Shown here: positions 12,336 through 25,647 of the stretch, in pieces
Layout of the letters: every line of letters begins with the position of its first letter
Position numbering within the stretch: the stretch's first letter is position 1
Assembly: GCA_023079485.1 (NCBI GenBank)
Contig: CM041090.1
Location: 35,180,874 to 35,244,873, forward strand
DNA: 64,000 bases
Origin: Archilochus colubris
Taxonomy: Eukaryota > Chordata > Aves > Apodiformes > Trochilidae
Direction of reading: 5' to 3'
Notes under the pieces: model-generated
Database searches by the model: none
What the model was told of the DNA's origin: nothing
What the model saw: only the letters and a program-made list of their open reading frames with translations
Translations under genes and position numbers: made by a program

Positions 12336-14339
12336 GCTTACTAATTCCTACTGAGTTTTATCAGGATGCACTAAGGACCTCTGCAGTAATACCCTGATGC
12401 AGAGCCCAGCTTGTGCAGTCCTCCCTTTCTCCTGACCTCTTTCTTGCTTATTTAGATACTTTGGGACTGGGTGGCAGAGCCCACCTCCTCTGCAGCATCC
12501 ACCAAAGAAGAGTTCCAGTTTTGGTCTGGGGCTCTAACACAACTGCAGCCACAACACAGTGGTAATAAACTACCAATGCTGACAAAGCTTTCATGTTTAA
12601 GCAAGAACTGCATGGAGCACTTTATTTCCTCCCAGAAGATAACCTAAATAAAGCCTACGTTTTCCTTCAGATATGGAGCTAGAAGTGTGTGCCAGGGCAA
12701 GTTTCCACAAAGCAGTGATTTATCTAATCAGGTAGCCATAGAGCAGAGCCACATTGATAACTGTCTCAACACAAAGAGATAAACATGTCAAGAGTTTCTC
12801 TCCCAGCAGCAACATTTGGGCTGTCACTGTGGGAAACATGTTGCCATCCCTGAGAATTCAGAACTTGTGTGATTTCACCACTTGCTTGCAAAATGAGAGG
12901 TTTTGAAGGTGGGCAAGCCACGGGCATCTCTCTAAACAAGCCAACTGCATTACAAATGGTTTCTGAGAGCTGCAGCCAAGACCAGCTGAGCTCTCTCTGC
13001 TGCCTGCTGTTGGAGAAGGCTTCATGTGCACAGGGCCTGCTGCCCAGATCCTCCAGGTAACATCCAGCAGATGGGAAGGGCTCAGTCCTGGGGTCTGGAT
13101 GGGCCATGGTACAACCCACAGACTCCTCATGTCAAAGCCAGACCACAGGATGCTCATTCTCTTCCCATCCATAGTGCCCAGTTCTGCACAAATCCCAGGC
13201 TTGCAAGCTGGAGGAACACCTTAGGGAGGATGTAGAAGGTCCACTGCTGAGAGGACGTTTGGATAGTGGCCTTGGAAAAAAAGTCCCACAGTATGTTCCA
13301 TGCTGACCATGATCCACATCTCTGCCCTTCACAGGCTTGTTGGGGAGCTGGGGATCCGAAGGGAAGTCACCCACTCGAGGGGCTTTTGGGGTGGGATTTG
13401 GTAAATTTGCCAGAGCAGGGCAACAAAAAGAAAGTGAAACACTTGAAGCAAAATGTTGTATTTTTTCTCTTGCTCCTCTAACATATAAAGCCATCACAGA
13501 TAAATGCAGAGGCCCCACAGCAGTATTTTTGCACCTCACTTACTGAAATTAATGGGAATTAAGAATTAGGCAGCTAAATGCATTTCTGGCTCTAGCCCTA
13601 ATTCTGTCATGTATCCAGTGCCCTATTAAAAAGGCAAACTCATTGTCACAGAGCCTCTGATTTGGAGGTTACTGATGTGTTCGTAAATTGCAAATGGAAT
13701 TGACTTCATCTTCAGTTGGAGAACTGTGTCCTGCATCTGACACTGGTTCTATTATATTAATCATTTTTATTTTCTGGAAATAACACTCCTGTGGAATATA
13801 TATATATATATAAAAATGAACAACTACTGGAAGTTAAAGTTTTAGCAGAGATCTTTCAAATTAGTGCAAAGCTTGATTTATTCTTATACTACAAGCCAGC
13901 GTGAAGGAGTGAAGTTTCTTCTGACTGGCAGCCAATAGCCACTTAAATTAAGGAAGAATCAAACCTTTTGCCAGTTTTGAAAAAAATCACATCTGCCTGA
14001 GTTATGAATCAGGGATGCTGAGCTTAGGCCAAAACTATGGACAAAACCAGATCTGGATTTTCACTTTTCATGCAGAGGACTGAACTCTGCTGCTCTTACT
14101 TTTATGTCTTTATCAAAACAATGTTGAAAAGCAGCAGTGCTTAAATAACTTAAATGCTCAGTAGAATACTAACAGTCCTGGAATCTCCTGATACTGTTCT
14201 TTAATTTAGGCTGCTCTTAATTGGTTTTCTTACACTCCAGCTTGAAATTAATAGTGGGTTTGCCATATACTGAAAGAACTTGTGATCTTCTACCTTACTG
14301 GGAACTGTTGTATATGTTGTCTCAAGTCATGCAAAGATG
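12336..14339. other. Intergenic, no gene recognised
   Basis: No supportable exon. Overlapping open frames at about 12766-13546 occur on both strands without domain content. A perfect (AT)n dinucleotide run occupies 13796-13813. Confidence 0.55.
13796..13813. repeat. (AT)n microsatellite
   Basis: Uninterrupted alternating A/T of about 18 bp, seen directly. Confidence 0.9.
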
Positions 14340-14527
14340 AAACTTTAATAGTTTTATTTATATTTTAATTAATAATAATTAAAAATAATTTACAATAGTA
14401 ATTTAAATTATAATAATTTATGAATTATAGTAATAATTTATAATAACAATTTAAATCATATACATAATTTAATTATGTATGTACAAATTATTTAGATATT
14501 TAATTTGTTTATAATTTAATTATAGTA
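14340..14527. repeat. AT-rich low-complexity block
   Basis: About 190 bp made almost wholly of A and T, with recurring TAATAATTTA-like words in both orientations. It reads as low-complexity DNA rather than a tandem repeat with a fixed period. It lies just upstream of the reversed MIR relic. Confidence 0.85.
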
Positions 14528-14567
14528 GCCATTGCTAGTCCTGTAGGCAACATTTGCTATGAGTAGG

Positions 14568-14715
14568 CTTCAAAGCATTTCACAAAGGGAGTGAACATAA
14601 TTAGCACCACTTTATAAGTGGGGAAACTGAGGCAGGAGCTGGCTTGTCTAAAAGGCAAAAGGTTAGTACCAGGAGCTGCATGTCAGTCCTGTAATTCCAA
14701 CCCCAGGGTGTGTTG
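14568..14715 (-). repeat. MIR SINE, reverse orientation
   Basis: The plus strand carries the complement of a MIR. GGGGAAACTGAGGCA sits at about 14620, where the consensus has GAGGAAACTGAGGCA. The expected order follows: a GGCTTGTC segment, a gap, and then a segment near 14692-14706 resembling the consensus GATTCGAACCCAGG. Upstream CAAAGCATTTCACAAA matches the MIR tail. The length of about 150 bp fits a partial 260-bp element. Confidence 0.72.
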
Positions 14716-14836
14716 TATGCTGAGGCATCTTGCTGACACCCCATGCTGGGGTGCATGTTTGGGATCTGCAACTTCTTTTTCCAAACCCTCTTTGCCCTGC
14801 TACTCACCTGCAAAGTCTTAGACATTATCCATCCCT

Positions 14837-14860
<24 letters not shown>
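14837..14860. repeat. Homopolymer junction C13-A11
   Basis: Thirteen C directly followed by eleven A, then an A-rich (CAAA) stretch. Further (CAAA)-type repeats lie at about 15001-15035. Such tracts are prone to length error in assemblies. Confidence 0.85.
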
Positions 14861-14869
<9 letters not shown>

Positions 14870-15117
14870 CATTAGGCACTGCAGGCTAATTATTATTATT
14901 ATTGCTAAGCTTTCTGTTTTTGGCAATCAGTCAAACAAGTCAATGTCATTCAAGGCTTATACACCTTTAGTTACCCCTTTTGTTTAAAAGAAAACAAAAA
15001 ACACACAAGCAAACAAACAAGCCACAAAAAACCAAGACAACTCCTAAGTGACTGACCCTGCTTAGACCTCTTGAGGCTTCACTGCACCAACCAGCGTCCC
15101 ACTTGCAAGCTTTTTGC

Positions 15118-16059
15118 CAAGGGGCCACCTCCTGTGATCCTTCTGTGACCTCCTGTCACCTCCTGTGACCATTTTGCCACAGCTGCTGCTTACCCAAACA
15201 GACAGACACAGCAGAAAGGGGCTCAGGGTATTGCTTGCCAGATTGCCATACCAAACAAATAAGCAGATCCTGATTGCTGCAAGAAATGTGTGGGTGAAGA
15301 ATTAACACTTGTCTAATTTGCTGTTGATAACCCCCCAGCTGTGACTCCATACCAAGCAAGAACTGTTCAGACCTCAGGAAAGCATCCCTTAACCACAATG
15401 GGATCCAAAAGGTATAAAAAAGGTGTATTTGTAAAGAAAAAAAAGGCTATAAAAGGACTCACTTATAAGAATAGATGAGGATATAAAAAATAAATAGCAG
15501 GTAAAGACTTCACAGGCAGTAACTGATCTTCTTGACATGCATACATTTCACCATAGTAGTCAGAAAAGAGATTGAAATATGATATTTTTTAACCTCAATT
15601 TTTTTACAATCACATTTTTCCTCTGCATTGGTGAAATGACAGTGCATTTTCTGGAGGAAGGCATGACACAGTTAAAATAAATTGGAAAGGAGTGGGAAAC
15701 TGTGAGGTCAAGATGTTTCTGAATGATCCATGCATATAGTAGCAGGAAACATGAAGTTACATAGAAATTGGGCATCTTTGTAAAATCTCCTGCCCAGGCT
15801 GTGCCAGCAAAACTCACATGTGACTTTTGAACCTGCAATAAACCTCATGTGTCCATGCCAGGGGCTTTTGTCCATGCAGTAGTCTCTTCTGCTTTGAATG
15901 ATCCTCCAGGACCCAGTCCAGAGGGATGGGTGGATGCAGACAAACTGTTGCAGAAGGCAGTGTGTGAAATATGACCTAGGATTTCAAAATAATTTTCATT
16001 ATTCCAGGAAGGTGAGAACAGAGGGAGAGGTGCTTTGTAGCACTTTGTTTAAAGACCCA
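15118..16059. other. Intergenic, with a short imperfect tandem near its start
   Basis: Between about 15128 and 15172 the words CCTCCTGT and CTGTGACC recur several times, giving a short imperfect tandem. The remainder shows no exon, RNA gene or repeat I can support. Confidence 0.45.
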
Positions 16060-16182
16060 TGGCACAAGCATTGCACTGAAATGTGGGATTCCCTGGATTT
16101 GAATCCTGGCTCTTTTACCAGCTTGCTGGGTGGCTTCTGACAAAACCATCAACCACCTCACCTTCCCTCTCTTGCAAAGGAG
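16060..16182 (+). repeat. MIR SINE
   Basis: The best of the three MIR relics. GGATTTGAATCCTGGCTCT at about 16094 corresponds to the consensus segment GGTTCGAATCCCGGCTCT, including the former tRNA-derived B box. It is followed in the right order by a segment like TAGCTGTGTGACC (here GCTTGCTGGGTGGCTTCTGAC) and a pyrimidine-rich stretch ending in TTGCAAAGG. Confidence 0.78.
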
Positions 16183-17379
16183 ACCATGCAGGCACCTTTG
16201 CTGAAGCAGTCTGAGATCCACTGATGAAAAAGACATGTATGTTGTTATTATCTATCTTTAGCCCTTCTGAGTATGTGGAATGGGTGAGTCATGCCCAGCA
16301 GAAAGCTCTTACCCAAGAGGAATATATTTAAATTACAAGTGTGGTGAGGAGAGGAAGAAGGAGAAATTATCACAGCTACTTCGTAGCCAAACACAGCAGT
16401 GCCTGGAAGCAGGAGGGTGAGTAGAACATGCTATGCAGTTGGGTCCCTGAGCAGTAAGCACTCGTGTTACACACCAACAGCCCCACACTGGGAAATGCCC
16501 TGTGGCTTCCTCAGTTTTTCCTGTGCTCTGGCCCACAGGCACCCTGCTTTTCAGCAAAGATGTCCAGAGCTTCCTTCCCCTGGAACTTTATCACTGCCTA
16601 ATTGTGATGAAGAGTTCAAAGAGACTGGCTTGTGCACTCATCCAAGAACACATGAGGGGAAACAGAGAGGTAATGGTAGAGGAGAAACAGCACAGACCAG
16701 CAAGAGGCACTGTGTGGCATCTTGTGATGATGTTGCATGGAACAGCCACCAGCACAACCTGGAGATGTTGGGGAAGATGGCACAAAGCAAGGTCAAAGTG
16801 AAAGAATAGGCAGTACACTTGGGAGTGTGGGACTAAAGGGAAACCATGACCCAGAGACAAGAAGAATCCAAAGACAGGCTAAGGAACAATGACAGGACAA
16901 GAACAAGAATGTTTAAGGGCAATCAGAGGAGAAAGTCTACCCAAAGTAATATTACATAATTAAGTAAGTCTGAACATTGCATTGCATTACTGCTGGCTTG
17001 CTTTTCCTGTAGCAATTACTGAACAAATGCCTCAATTTATTAAACACATGCAGATACACAAAAGAGCAGCCTACAAAGATCACGTCAGCTCGCAGCCCTG
17101 GGGTGACTCTCACTTGCAGTCATCCCTGGATTAGTGGTCTCTGGGGAGCCTTTGATCTAAGCATGATTTTATCATCAAACCTGAACCAAGTGAAGTGGTA
17201 GCATTGTCCACCTCATGTCTGCTGTGAGATTCTGCTTTCATCCCAAGAGTCATAGCAAAAGGAAAGAGAAGGATAATGCACAAAAAAAAAGAAAAAAAGA
17301 ATACAAGAGAGAGTCTAATTATGGGAGAGATATTAGGAGTTCCTTTTAGGTGTCCTTCAGGATTTAGCCATAGCCTGTG
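16183..17379. other. Intergenic, no gene recognised
   Basis: No supportable exon or repeat. Overlapping open frames on both strands around 16399-16860 carry no domain. A short A-rich purine tract lies at about 17281-17300. Confidence 0.5.
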
Positions 17380-17560
17380 ATAAGAGAGATGTTGCCAGCT
17401 TTGCCTCTCCTGCCCAGGAGAGGTGCTCCAGCCCTCTGATCATCTTCTTGGCCCTTCTCTGGACTCACTCCAACAGCTCCATGGCCTTGTGCTGAGGGCT
17501 CCAGAACCCAAGTGGGGTCTCACAAGGGATGAGTGGAGGGGTAGACTCACCTCAGGTATC
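17380..17560 (-). mobile_element. CR1 LINE internal fragment
   Basis: The plus strand reads AGGAGAGGTGCTCCAGCCCT and CTCTGATCATCTTCTTGGCC, then CAACAGCTCCATGGCCTTGT and a segment ending GTGGGGTCTCACAAGGGA. This is the reverse complement of the CR1 RT region that encodes the SALVRPHLE...ERVQRRA stretch. The fragment lacks both the CR1 3' tail and the upstream ORF, so it was truncated at both ends or later deleted. Confidence 0.88.
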
Positions 17561-20500
17561 CCTGGGATGTGGCAGGTTAATCTCAGAGACCCATTGTAGA
17601 CCCCTATGTGCTTGGTGCTGGGAAGAAGGAAGAAAAACAAGATAGGAAAACAAACAAAAAAACACTCCTAGTTTTCCTAAACTAGGTGCAGCTTTCCCAA
17701 TCAGGACCGGAGGTCAGCAGCTCTTTGCTATTGCCCAACCTTTTCTCAGCTGTCTGCCCACCCTAAGACCATTCTGCAAATCTCCTGAGGAAGACTACAC
17801 AGGTGTGAATGCCTTAACTCCCCTGGTTTTGGGTGGGGATGGGGATATTGTTGATTTGAACCAGCTGGGGCTCTGGCTTCTCCAAACCCAGAGTGATTGG
17901 ACCTGAGAACAAAATGCCATCCCAACCAGGAGTGAGCCTGGGTGAACTGGAAGGGGACCACCAGCCTAACAGATGTATGCTGTCAAAAAATCTGATTTTC
18001 TGCAGTAGTTCCATCACTTGCATTTGTTATTCTTCATCCATTCCTAAAATCTAGGTTCCAGGATGTCTCTGTGCTACTGCTAGCTAATGGGAAACCTGTG
18101 TATATCACTCAGATGTTATTAATTCCAAGTGAATACACTTGTTAGCTTTCTCTACTTACCCTCCTCATGTTCTTACATAAAAAATGACTTTAAAAAAAAT
18201 GTATTTCCTGGAACAGTCCTTGACAGCTTGTTTACTGTCTTAAATTGATCACCCATCACAGAGAATCTTTCTCTGCCATAACCATTCAATACTTCAGAGC
18301 CAGGAACTCACATTAAGTAGAGAAGATCTGCACAGTGTGTCTCTGAGACCGAGGAGCCCTTTGAAAGGTTAAATGCTGGGGTCTGCAGCACTTTCTGTCT
18401 TGGCTGGAGGCTGGAACACTGCAGGCAGGGGGGTGAGACAAACTCTGCAGCAGCCTGGGCAGGAGCAGGGGCTGCCGGCTCAGCAAGGGCTTCGGGAGCT
18501 GGAAGCTGCTGGAAATGGGAAGGACCCTAGTTCAGGAGATGATTAGAACAAATTATATTCACACACACACGCCCCTGCCTATGGAATTTTTCCAATCTAC
18601 AGTAAAAAAAAAAAAAAAAAGTGTTTTTCATTTTGGCGCCCTGTGAATAAAAGCACAAACCAAGTAGTGGTTTTTTGCTTTCTCCTAGTTCCTTTTTCCT
18701 TTCTCCTAGTTCCATTATTGCCAGATAGGAGGATTCAGGGTGCAGGAAAAACAGCCACATAAAACCTAAACCTGTGAAAAATGCTGAAGGGTCTTGAAAC
18801 ACCAGGAAAATGTTTCGTTCTACATAGAAACTGAAGTTTTGCTTAAAAATTGAGAGTGCTGAACAAGTAAATAAATAACCAGAGCTCTGGTGCTATTTAA
18901 AAATTAATATTATTTCAAAAGCACTGCTCACTGGCAATTTTTTCAGGTTCTTACCAAAATTTGCCATCTGAATTCCTATAAAGTCCCTGGAGATGGGCTG
19001 GGGGAAAGTCAGGGAGATGGGAAATTTGGAAGCAAAAATCACCCCTTGCTTTGCCTGGCTGGAGGCTGGTCTGGAGCAGTGCACAGCGTGGTGTTTCATT
19101 AGAGTCATTTACTTTCATTAAAACAGGTTGGTGAGCAGCAGGACTTTCCAAACAGTCTATTTCTGGGTAGGCTTGTGAAGTCCTTTGTTTCCATCATCTT
19201 TAATTATCCCTGGCTTGCTGTTCCAGGGTGTTCTAAAAGCTTTGGGAGGTGGGGACCTGCACCGAGACACTTTGGAGGAGGAGATCCAGGGCATTTGTGT
19301 GCAGTGAGATGTGAGAGAGCCTGGGGAGCTGGGAGCATGATACAGCACAGCACATCCTGTGCAGAGAGAGGAGGAGGGAGGACCCAGATGGGAGCTTCCT
19401 TCCCTCTGGGGCCACACAGCCCACCTTGGCTGGGAGGTTCTCCCTTCTGGGAACTGTAAGGTATTTACTTTGCAGGGGAGTTTTTAGATTAAATTCTTTA
19501 AAACTCAGGGTGCTGATCAATGGAGGCCACGTAAATCCCATCTATATTTTCTGAGTTGTGTTTTATTCTATTCAGGCCTTGTCTAATTATGACATTGTTT
19601 TCAGAGAAAAGTCAGTGTAAGGTAAGACATTTCCTAGCAAGATGAGCCTCTTTCTGTTGCTCCATGTCTACCCTGGTCCTGAGGACTGGTGTGTTCCAGC
19701 TGGACAAGCAATATATATATTTTCTTTTTCTGCAAGGTTAGCAAATCCTACCTGAAATCCCTAGGGATCCATTGTAAAGTGAAGGGGGATGTCCTTTGAT
19801 CCCTGCCTGAGGTTCCTTGCCATTTCCATGCTTCCCTGGTTGCTAATCTGTCCCTCACTTGGCATTTAAATGACCCCTTTGCCAGAGTTCCCAAGTGAGT
19901 CCATGAATGATTCATGCCCCCCTTACACTCCCAGCCATGCACACACCTGTCTGATCCAGCACCTACCAGATTTAGCCTTGGTTTTGCCAGTGTTTTGTCC
20001 TGGAGCAGGGTCAGGCCACTCTGAGCATCAAACCAGTCACCCCAGAGTTGGTCCATACTCATCACCCAAAAGCAGATTAAGGCCTCTCTCCCTTTCTCCC
20101 TTACCTGCTCTGTGCCTCCCCACATTAAGAGCTTCTGGGCAGATGACTTTAGCATAATGCAGTGATCCAAACATAAGCAGACACAGCGGGATTTACTGGA
20201 AGATGTCATCTCTCACAATTCATTATTTATAACAGTGCTTTATGATTAAATCTGAAGCCATGAGAACGGTGAAAGCTCAAGCTGGGAGCATGTCAGCTTA
20301 CTCAGGCACACATGGATGTGGCTGTACCAGAAGAAAACACATTTGCACGCACTGCTTGTGGGATGTACAGGGAAAGGCTAAGCAAGCAAACTAGATGACA
20401 GTGTAGGGCTGAAAGGATTGATTCTGATCTTGTGGGCAGGTGCCACAACTTACGTGGGTAGCCCTGAGGCTGCTTGCTGGGGCCAGATTGTCTGCACAGA

Positions 20501-23500
20501 CCTGGCTGGAGATGCAGCAGCATCCTGTGACTCCCTGGCCTGGCCTGAATGCAGGTACTCTCTGGGAAGGAGTACCAGGTCCCTCTGGAGCACTGACACC
20601 TTGGTGTCCCCTGCAAACATGAGCCCCAGCAGTGGGCTCTGCATCCCTCTGACACTGCCAGTTACCTATGGAGGTGTGCAAAATCCTAACGTTCAATCCT
20701 TCTGCTGCTGATGCATTGACAGAAATATCCACACCACTCGTGGGTCTGATGAATCCCCGTGTGAAGCTGTCTATTGCAGTGGTCAACTACAGCAAATACT
20801 CTGGAAGCACTGTTGGTACTATCCAGAGCACTCAGGATGCAACCAAGTCCTGGCAGATCTGAATCTACAGCCCTCAGAGAACTGCCTGCACATTCACATC
20901 ACGACTCTGCTCACCAGCCTTCACACTCAGGCCAATACAACCCTGTGGTGGTTTGGGTGTAGCTGGTGCTGTAGATGCTACCCAAGTGTCACCGTGAATC
21001 AAAACGTGTTGAGGAGCACCCTACCTTGCTTCTGTGCCACCATCCACAGTATAGATGGGTCTCTGCACTTGTGGGTAGGTCCAAAACCCACATTAGGCTG
21101 TGCTTTATCTGAACAGCAGCTTGTGCTGCTGACTGTTCAGGTCTGATCTGTCAGTGTTTTCTCCTCCTGGAGAGCTGTTCTTCCCATAGCACCATCAACA
21201 TGATTGCACAGGCTGCTCACAAGCAAAGTGCTCTTAGCATGGACTGATGGAGGCTTTTCCATCCCACCTAGCATGGCGTCTCAGGTCCCAGATGAAGCAG
21301 AGCTCTCAGCCAACATTTGCTTTATTTAGGTTAGAGCAGCAAAGGTCCCAGAGGAGACTTAAAAATAAGCCTCTCAAACCTTCTTTGTGCACAGTTGCTC
21401 TCAGACCCAGCGAGTTGGAGGCACAGGGTGCCTTATCCCACCCACAGTGCTGCCAAGGAGCTTCCACCAGCAGTGAGATGGAGGTGTTGGGACCTCCTGG
21501 AGGTGCTGGAAGTGATATGGGAGTGCAGGGGGAGGCAGGAGGAATTCCTGCTTTTCCCTCTATTAACTACAATAGAGGAAGGCAGAGGCTTAAAAGCTAT
21601 GAGGAAGAAAACTAATTCTAGCCTAGACAAAGCCAGTGCACCCTCTCTCTTCTCTCTCCAGCACATAATCTTCATGAATGAGGAGAGGCAGCAAAGGAGA
21701 GCAGAAAGCAAGGATAAAAGGGAAGGTCTGTTTTTCTTTTCTAAGTGTACAAGGGCTGGTGGCTGAAAAGCAGAAGTATCTGGCAGCTCCCTGTTATGCC
21801 CTTTAGCAGGAGAGCTCATCTTCATGGGCTGTGAAGGATCCACATGAGGCACACCAGGAATGGTTTTTCAGTGGCTTTGAGAAATGTTTGCAATGATGTT
21901 CTCCAGACCCACCTTCCTGATAGCCCTTGCTTTGACCCTTTCCTCACCCATGAGCTGACCCCGAAATGCTCCATGTACAGACAGGAGTCAAAGGCCAGAA
22001 AGTTCCAACTCAGAAAGAAGAAAAATTATTTACTCCACCAAAGAAAGCAGAAGGGAGGGAGGAAAAAACAACACATAAAAGCAACAAACCCCCCTGCTGG
22101 CAGCAGTTTGCCAGAGCATTGAAAAAAGGGATGTTTCTGAAAGCAGAACACCAGCATGTCATCTTTCTCCATTGCTCAGGAGCAGGAGTTGTAAGTCCAT
22201 CACAGATGTCTAAAAGCCAATTTCAGAGCTCATGCTGTGGAGCCACATTTTTGATCTCTGCTCCTTCTGGTTCAGTCCAGAGCAGAGGGAATTCCAGTCA
22301 CCCTTGCTTTTGTTGGATACTTTCTGGGTCTTAGCTCTGCTCCAGCTGCACCAGGAGCAAGATCAGGGTCAGTTCCCAGCACTGGGAAGAGTCTGTTCTT
22401 GCTTGCTGGAAAATCGAAGAAGTTCCTGTCCCTCTGCCCAGAGCCACAGGCTAATAGAGTGTAGAAAGGCTCAGAAAAACTAGGATTGAAGAGCATGAAG
22501 TGCAGAAATTAGTGCACTTCTGGGGACAGTCTCACCATATTATAGAAAAAAACATCTGGGGACCTTTATGTCCCCTTCATGTCCCCAGTTGCTCTGTTTC
22601 CCTCTGAGTGAAGCAAGTTGTTTTAGTATATTTTGTGCTGAGAATCTGTAGCTGTCCCACCACTACAGCATCTGGACTCACCTGGTCCCTTTGAGGAAGC
22701 CACAGAGTAAGTCATACCCTTGCCCAAGCACCCAATCCATCAGGAATGGGGTCATTAGGTGCTGCTGGCTGCAGGTGCCAGGAACAGTTTTCAGTGAAGA
22801 TTTTATCAGGGGCTTTTCCAGCCCAGGTAAAAACAACCATCAGGCTACAGCTGTGGTATGGTGTTAGCTTTTGGGAAAACAGGATGGAGCTTTGGGACCA
22901 GGGCTGTACTGCAGGTCAGTCTGTGGCTCCTAACCATTACAGCCCATGTTGTTTGGAGTGGGAGACCTGTTTGGGAACCACAGATTTCTTCTGACCTTGT
23001 GCTCAACCTTCCCCCATGGGGGATCCCCAAGCTGATGGGAGCTCAGTGTTGGCATAGCTGGTGGAACACATCGCGTTTTATTTACAAAGCCACTCAGGCA
23101 GTGGTGAACTCCTTCAACTAATCTTTGCAGTGATGCAAATTAGGAGTATCCTAATGCTCCAGTGAGATAAACCTATGATGAGTGACATATTCTCTTGTAT
23201 TTACTTATCTCACTGCTGTGACCTTGCTGCTGAAATGTAACCTCAATCCATCATTTCTAGAGAATAAATTCCTTTACCAAACTTCAGGCCTGGAGTCTTT
23301 CAGTCCTTGGCCATCAATTTAGGAGACTGCTTTATGCCACCTGACCTCTGACACCATTTTAAAGGCTCATCTGTAGCTACCAGCATTTAGAATTTCTTCA
23401 TACTTTTATATCTTTACAGGTGTGTTTTTATCTACCTGCCTGCAATATTAATAACTGAGAAAAAACAACAAAGTTTGTTAAAATGGCACATACGGAGTGA

Positions 23501-24639
23501 GCATAGTGGTCAGGCATTTTTCCTGCACTTCTGTCAGATTCCTTTGGTAGACCCTTATCTTGTGTTAGTCTGATGGGGTCAGTCCTGTGACACACACAGA
23601 TTTCAAACTGCATTGTCAAAATGTTTTGAAAGAAGAGAGTTGCAGCCTCTGAACCACCTGCGAGATGCCAACAGACATTTATTTGCTTGTCCTAATGAGC
23701 AAATCCTCTTCCCATCTTGATTAATTAGCTGATTTTCTGTAATCTTAAGGAATTTCTGGTGCTGTTTGAGGATCATTCTCTTCTTTTAGCAAACCTCCAA
23801 GCCAAAGAATGCTCCAGTTACAACCCAAAGGAATGTGTGGCTTCAATTGCATTTACATATTTTAAACTTCCAATATCCTACATTTATGCCACTTAAAGAA
23901 AAGCAGAGCTCTGTTGGTGATAACTGCGCCTCAGTGATTTCCTTTGAATTCTTTTGAGCTGTACTTTGGACAGGATTCATTACTGCAGAAAACAAAGTCA
24001 AGATGGGTTTGTTTTTGCCAGGAGACACAGTTCTGTCCACAGCATTCAGATGATTTGTCCTGTTGAGCTCATTTGAGGAAAATGGAGCACAAGAGCTGGT
24101 GCACTTGGAAGCAGATAAGAACATGTCTCCCTGCAGGTTTCACCATCCTGAACTGATCTGCTTGAGGAATTTTTTCATCTTTTCACGGGTAGCTTTACCT
24201 TTGGGTCATAAAATGATCAGTCTGCTGCATAAGGATCATTATAGGTTCAGATATCTGTGCATGTTCCCCAGAAAGCACAGGAGTGGAAGAACAGCTTGCA
24301 GATCCAACTTAGGATCCAGTAAGAAACCTCACAAAGCAGGCAAAGTCTTATCCTTCTTGATAGGAAAATGTGAGGTGGCCTTCTAATACGCAGGCACTGT
24401 CAGAGCCAAATAAATCCCCTGCTCAGATTAATTTTGCCCAGTATGAGCACCAAAAGCAAGCTTGTATCTCATGCCATAACAATCTAATTTATCTGCTGTT
24501 TCCAAGCTCACTGGAATTTATAGGTGACACCAGATTATTCTGCCCCTGTGGTACCACTGAAAATATCAGATTGCATTTGAGACACTGATCTTGTTGGATT
24601 CCCAGTACCAGGGGGGCTGAATAGCATTAAATGGGAAGA
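17561..24639. other. Intergenic, no gene recognised
   Basis: About 7 kb without a supportable exon. Simple repeats include a short (CA)n at about 18558-18570 and an A17 run at 18604-18620. Several open frames of 90-150 codons (for example around 19748-20209, 20391-20786 and 21395-21852) overlap on both strands in locally GC-richer DNA and have no recognisable domain, so I treat them as chance. Near 23700-23745 there is a cluster of homeodomain-type TAAT words. Confidence 0.5.
18604..18620. repeat. A17 homopolymer
   Basis: Seventeen consecutive A, seen directly, just downstream of a short CA-repeat. Confidence 0.85.
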
Positions 24640-25010
24640 ACATGAGGAATTATTAAAGGGGAGGTATGAAAGATTTTTACAGTCACAAATGGTGCAGAGA
24701 AAGTGGCTGAGGAACGCAGGGCATTATTTGTTAAACATAAGAACTGAAAGGTGCCCTGTGGAAACAGCAAGTAGCAGATTTATTTAAAAACAAACAAGGG
24801 GAAGTACTTGTCCTCACAATGCATAACTGAATCGTGACTCATCCCTGCAGGATGTTGTGGAGGCCAACAGCCTACACAGGTTTAGACAAACTCAGGGAAA
24901 AACAGTCCACTGAGAGCTATTAACCAAGATAGTTCAGATTCTACCTATAGCTCAGTCTCTAAAGCACTCTTGCTGGGCACTAGGCTGGGATGGAATAAAC
25001 AGGGAATAGG
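24640..25010 (+). mobile_element. Ancient L3/CR1-like LINE relic
   Basis: The core CCTGCAGGATGTTGTGGAGG (about 24846-24865), then CCAACAGCCTACACAGGTTT, matches the conserved 3' end of the old L3/CR1 clade, whose consensus has a CCACAGGATGTTGTGGAGGCC-type block. Conceptually it corresponds to the RT C-terminal LPxDVVEANSLxxF motif seen in all CR1-clade elements, with stops before it. It lacks the young avian octamer tail, so it is an older insertion than the other CR1 copies here. Its edges are approximate. Confidence 0.65.
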
Positions 25011-25647
25011 TAACTTGGTACTTGCCTTGTTTCCTACCTCTTCCCCCAGGAATCTGCTTCTTGATGGTGTCAGAGTGAAGACAGTTCTAGGCTGACTTTC
25101 TGACTCAGCAGGCATTTATGTCTTGCAACACAAGCTTATTTATGAAACAAATTGTGGATTTATTGAAGACACACCTGTGGGGAAGATTGCTTTGACAGGG
25201 TCTGCTCCTGTGTGGGGGATGTTTGCACATGTCTCTGGTGCTGAGTGAAACAATGGTCAATTTTATATCCACGTGTGGGAGTGCCATTACTTATTTGTTT
25301 CCCTTCCAGGATGTGTGATAGACAGTTGTGACCAAAATCACAATTGAGGAGTGCTGTTTTTGTCACCTACTTGAGATATTACTGTGAAGGTGAAGGGCAT
25401 AGCACTCAGTCAAGAACCAGAGTTCAGCTAATTTTGCTGCTTGGTGTTCTAAGAGATGAGTGAAGGAAATAAAAGGCAAAAGGCTATTTACATAGAGTCA
25501 TTCATAAGAGGCTGCCTAAACACAAGGCTGGTATCTCACTTTTGGAAATCCGTGGTCTGACAGCCCCAAGAGCAGATGAATACCTCCCATGCCTGCACCC
25601 TTCCCTTGCAGGGCAGCAAGTGGCCCAGATATCACCTTTAAAGTTAG

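Noticed and set aside
20391..20870. Overlapping 95-130-codon frames suspected to be retroviral or gene fragments
   Set aside because: No protease, RT, gag zinc-knuckle or other motif; both strands are equally open.
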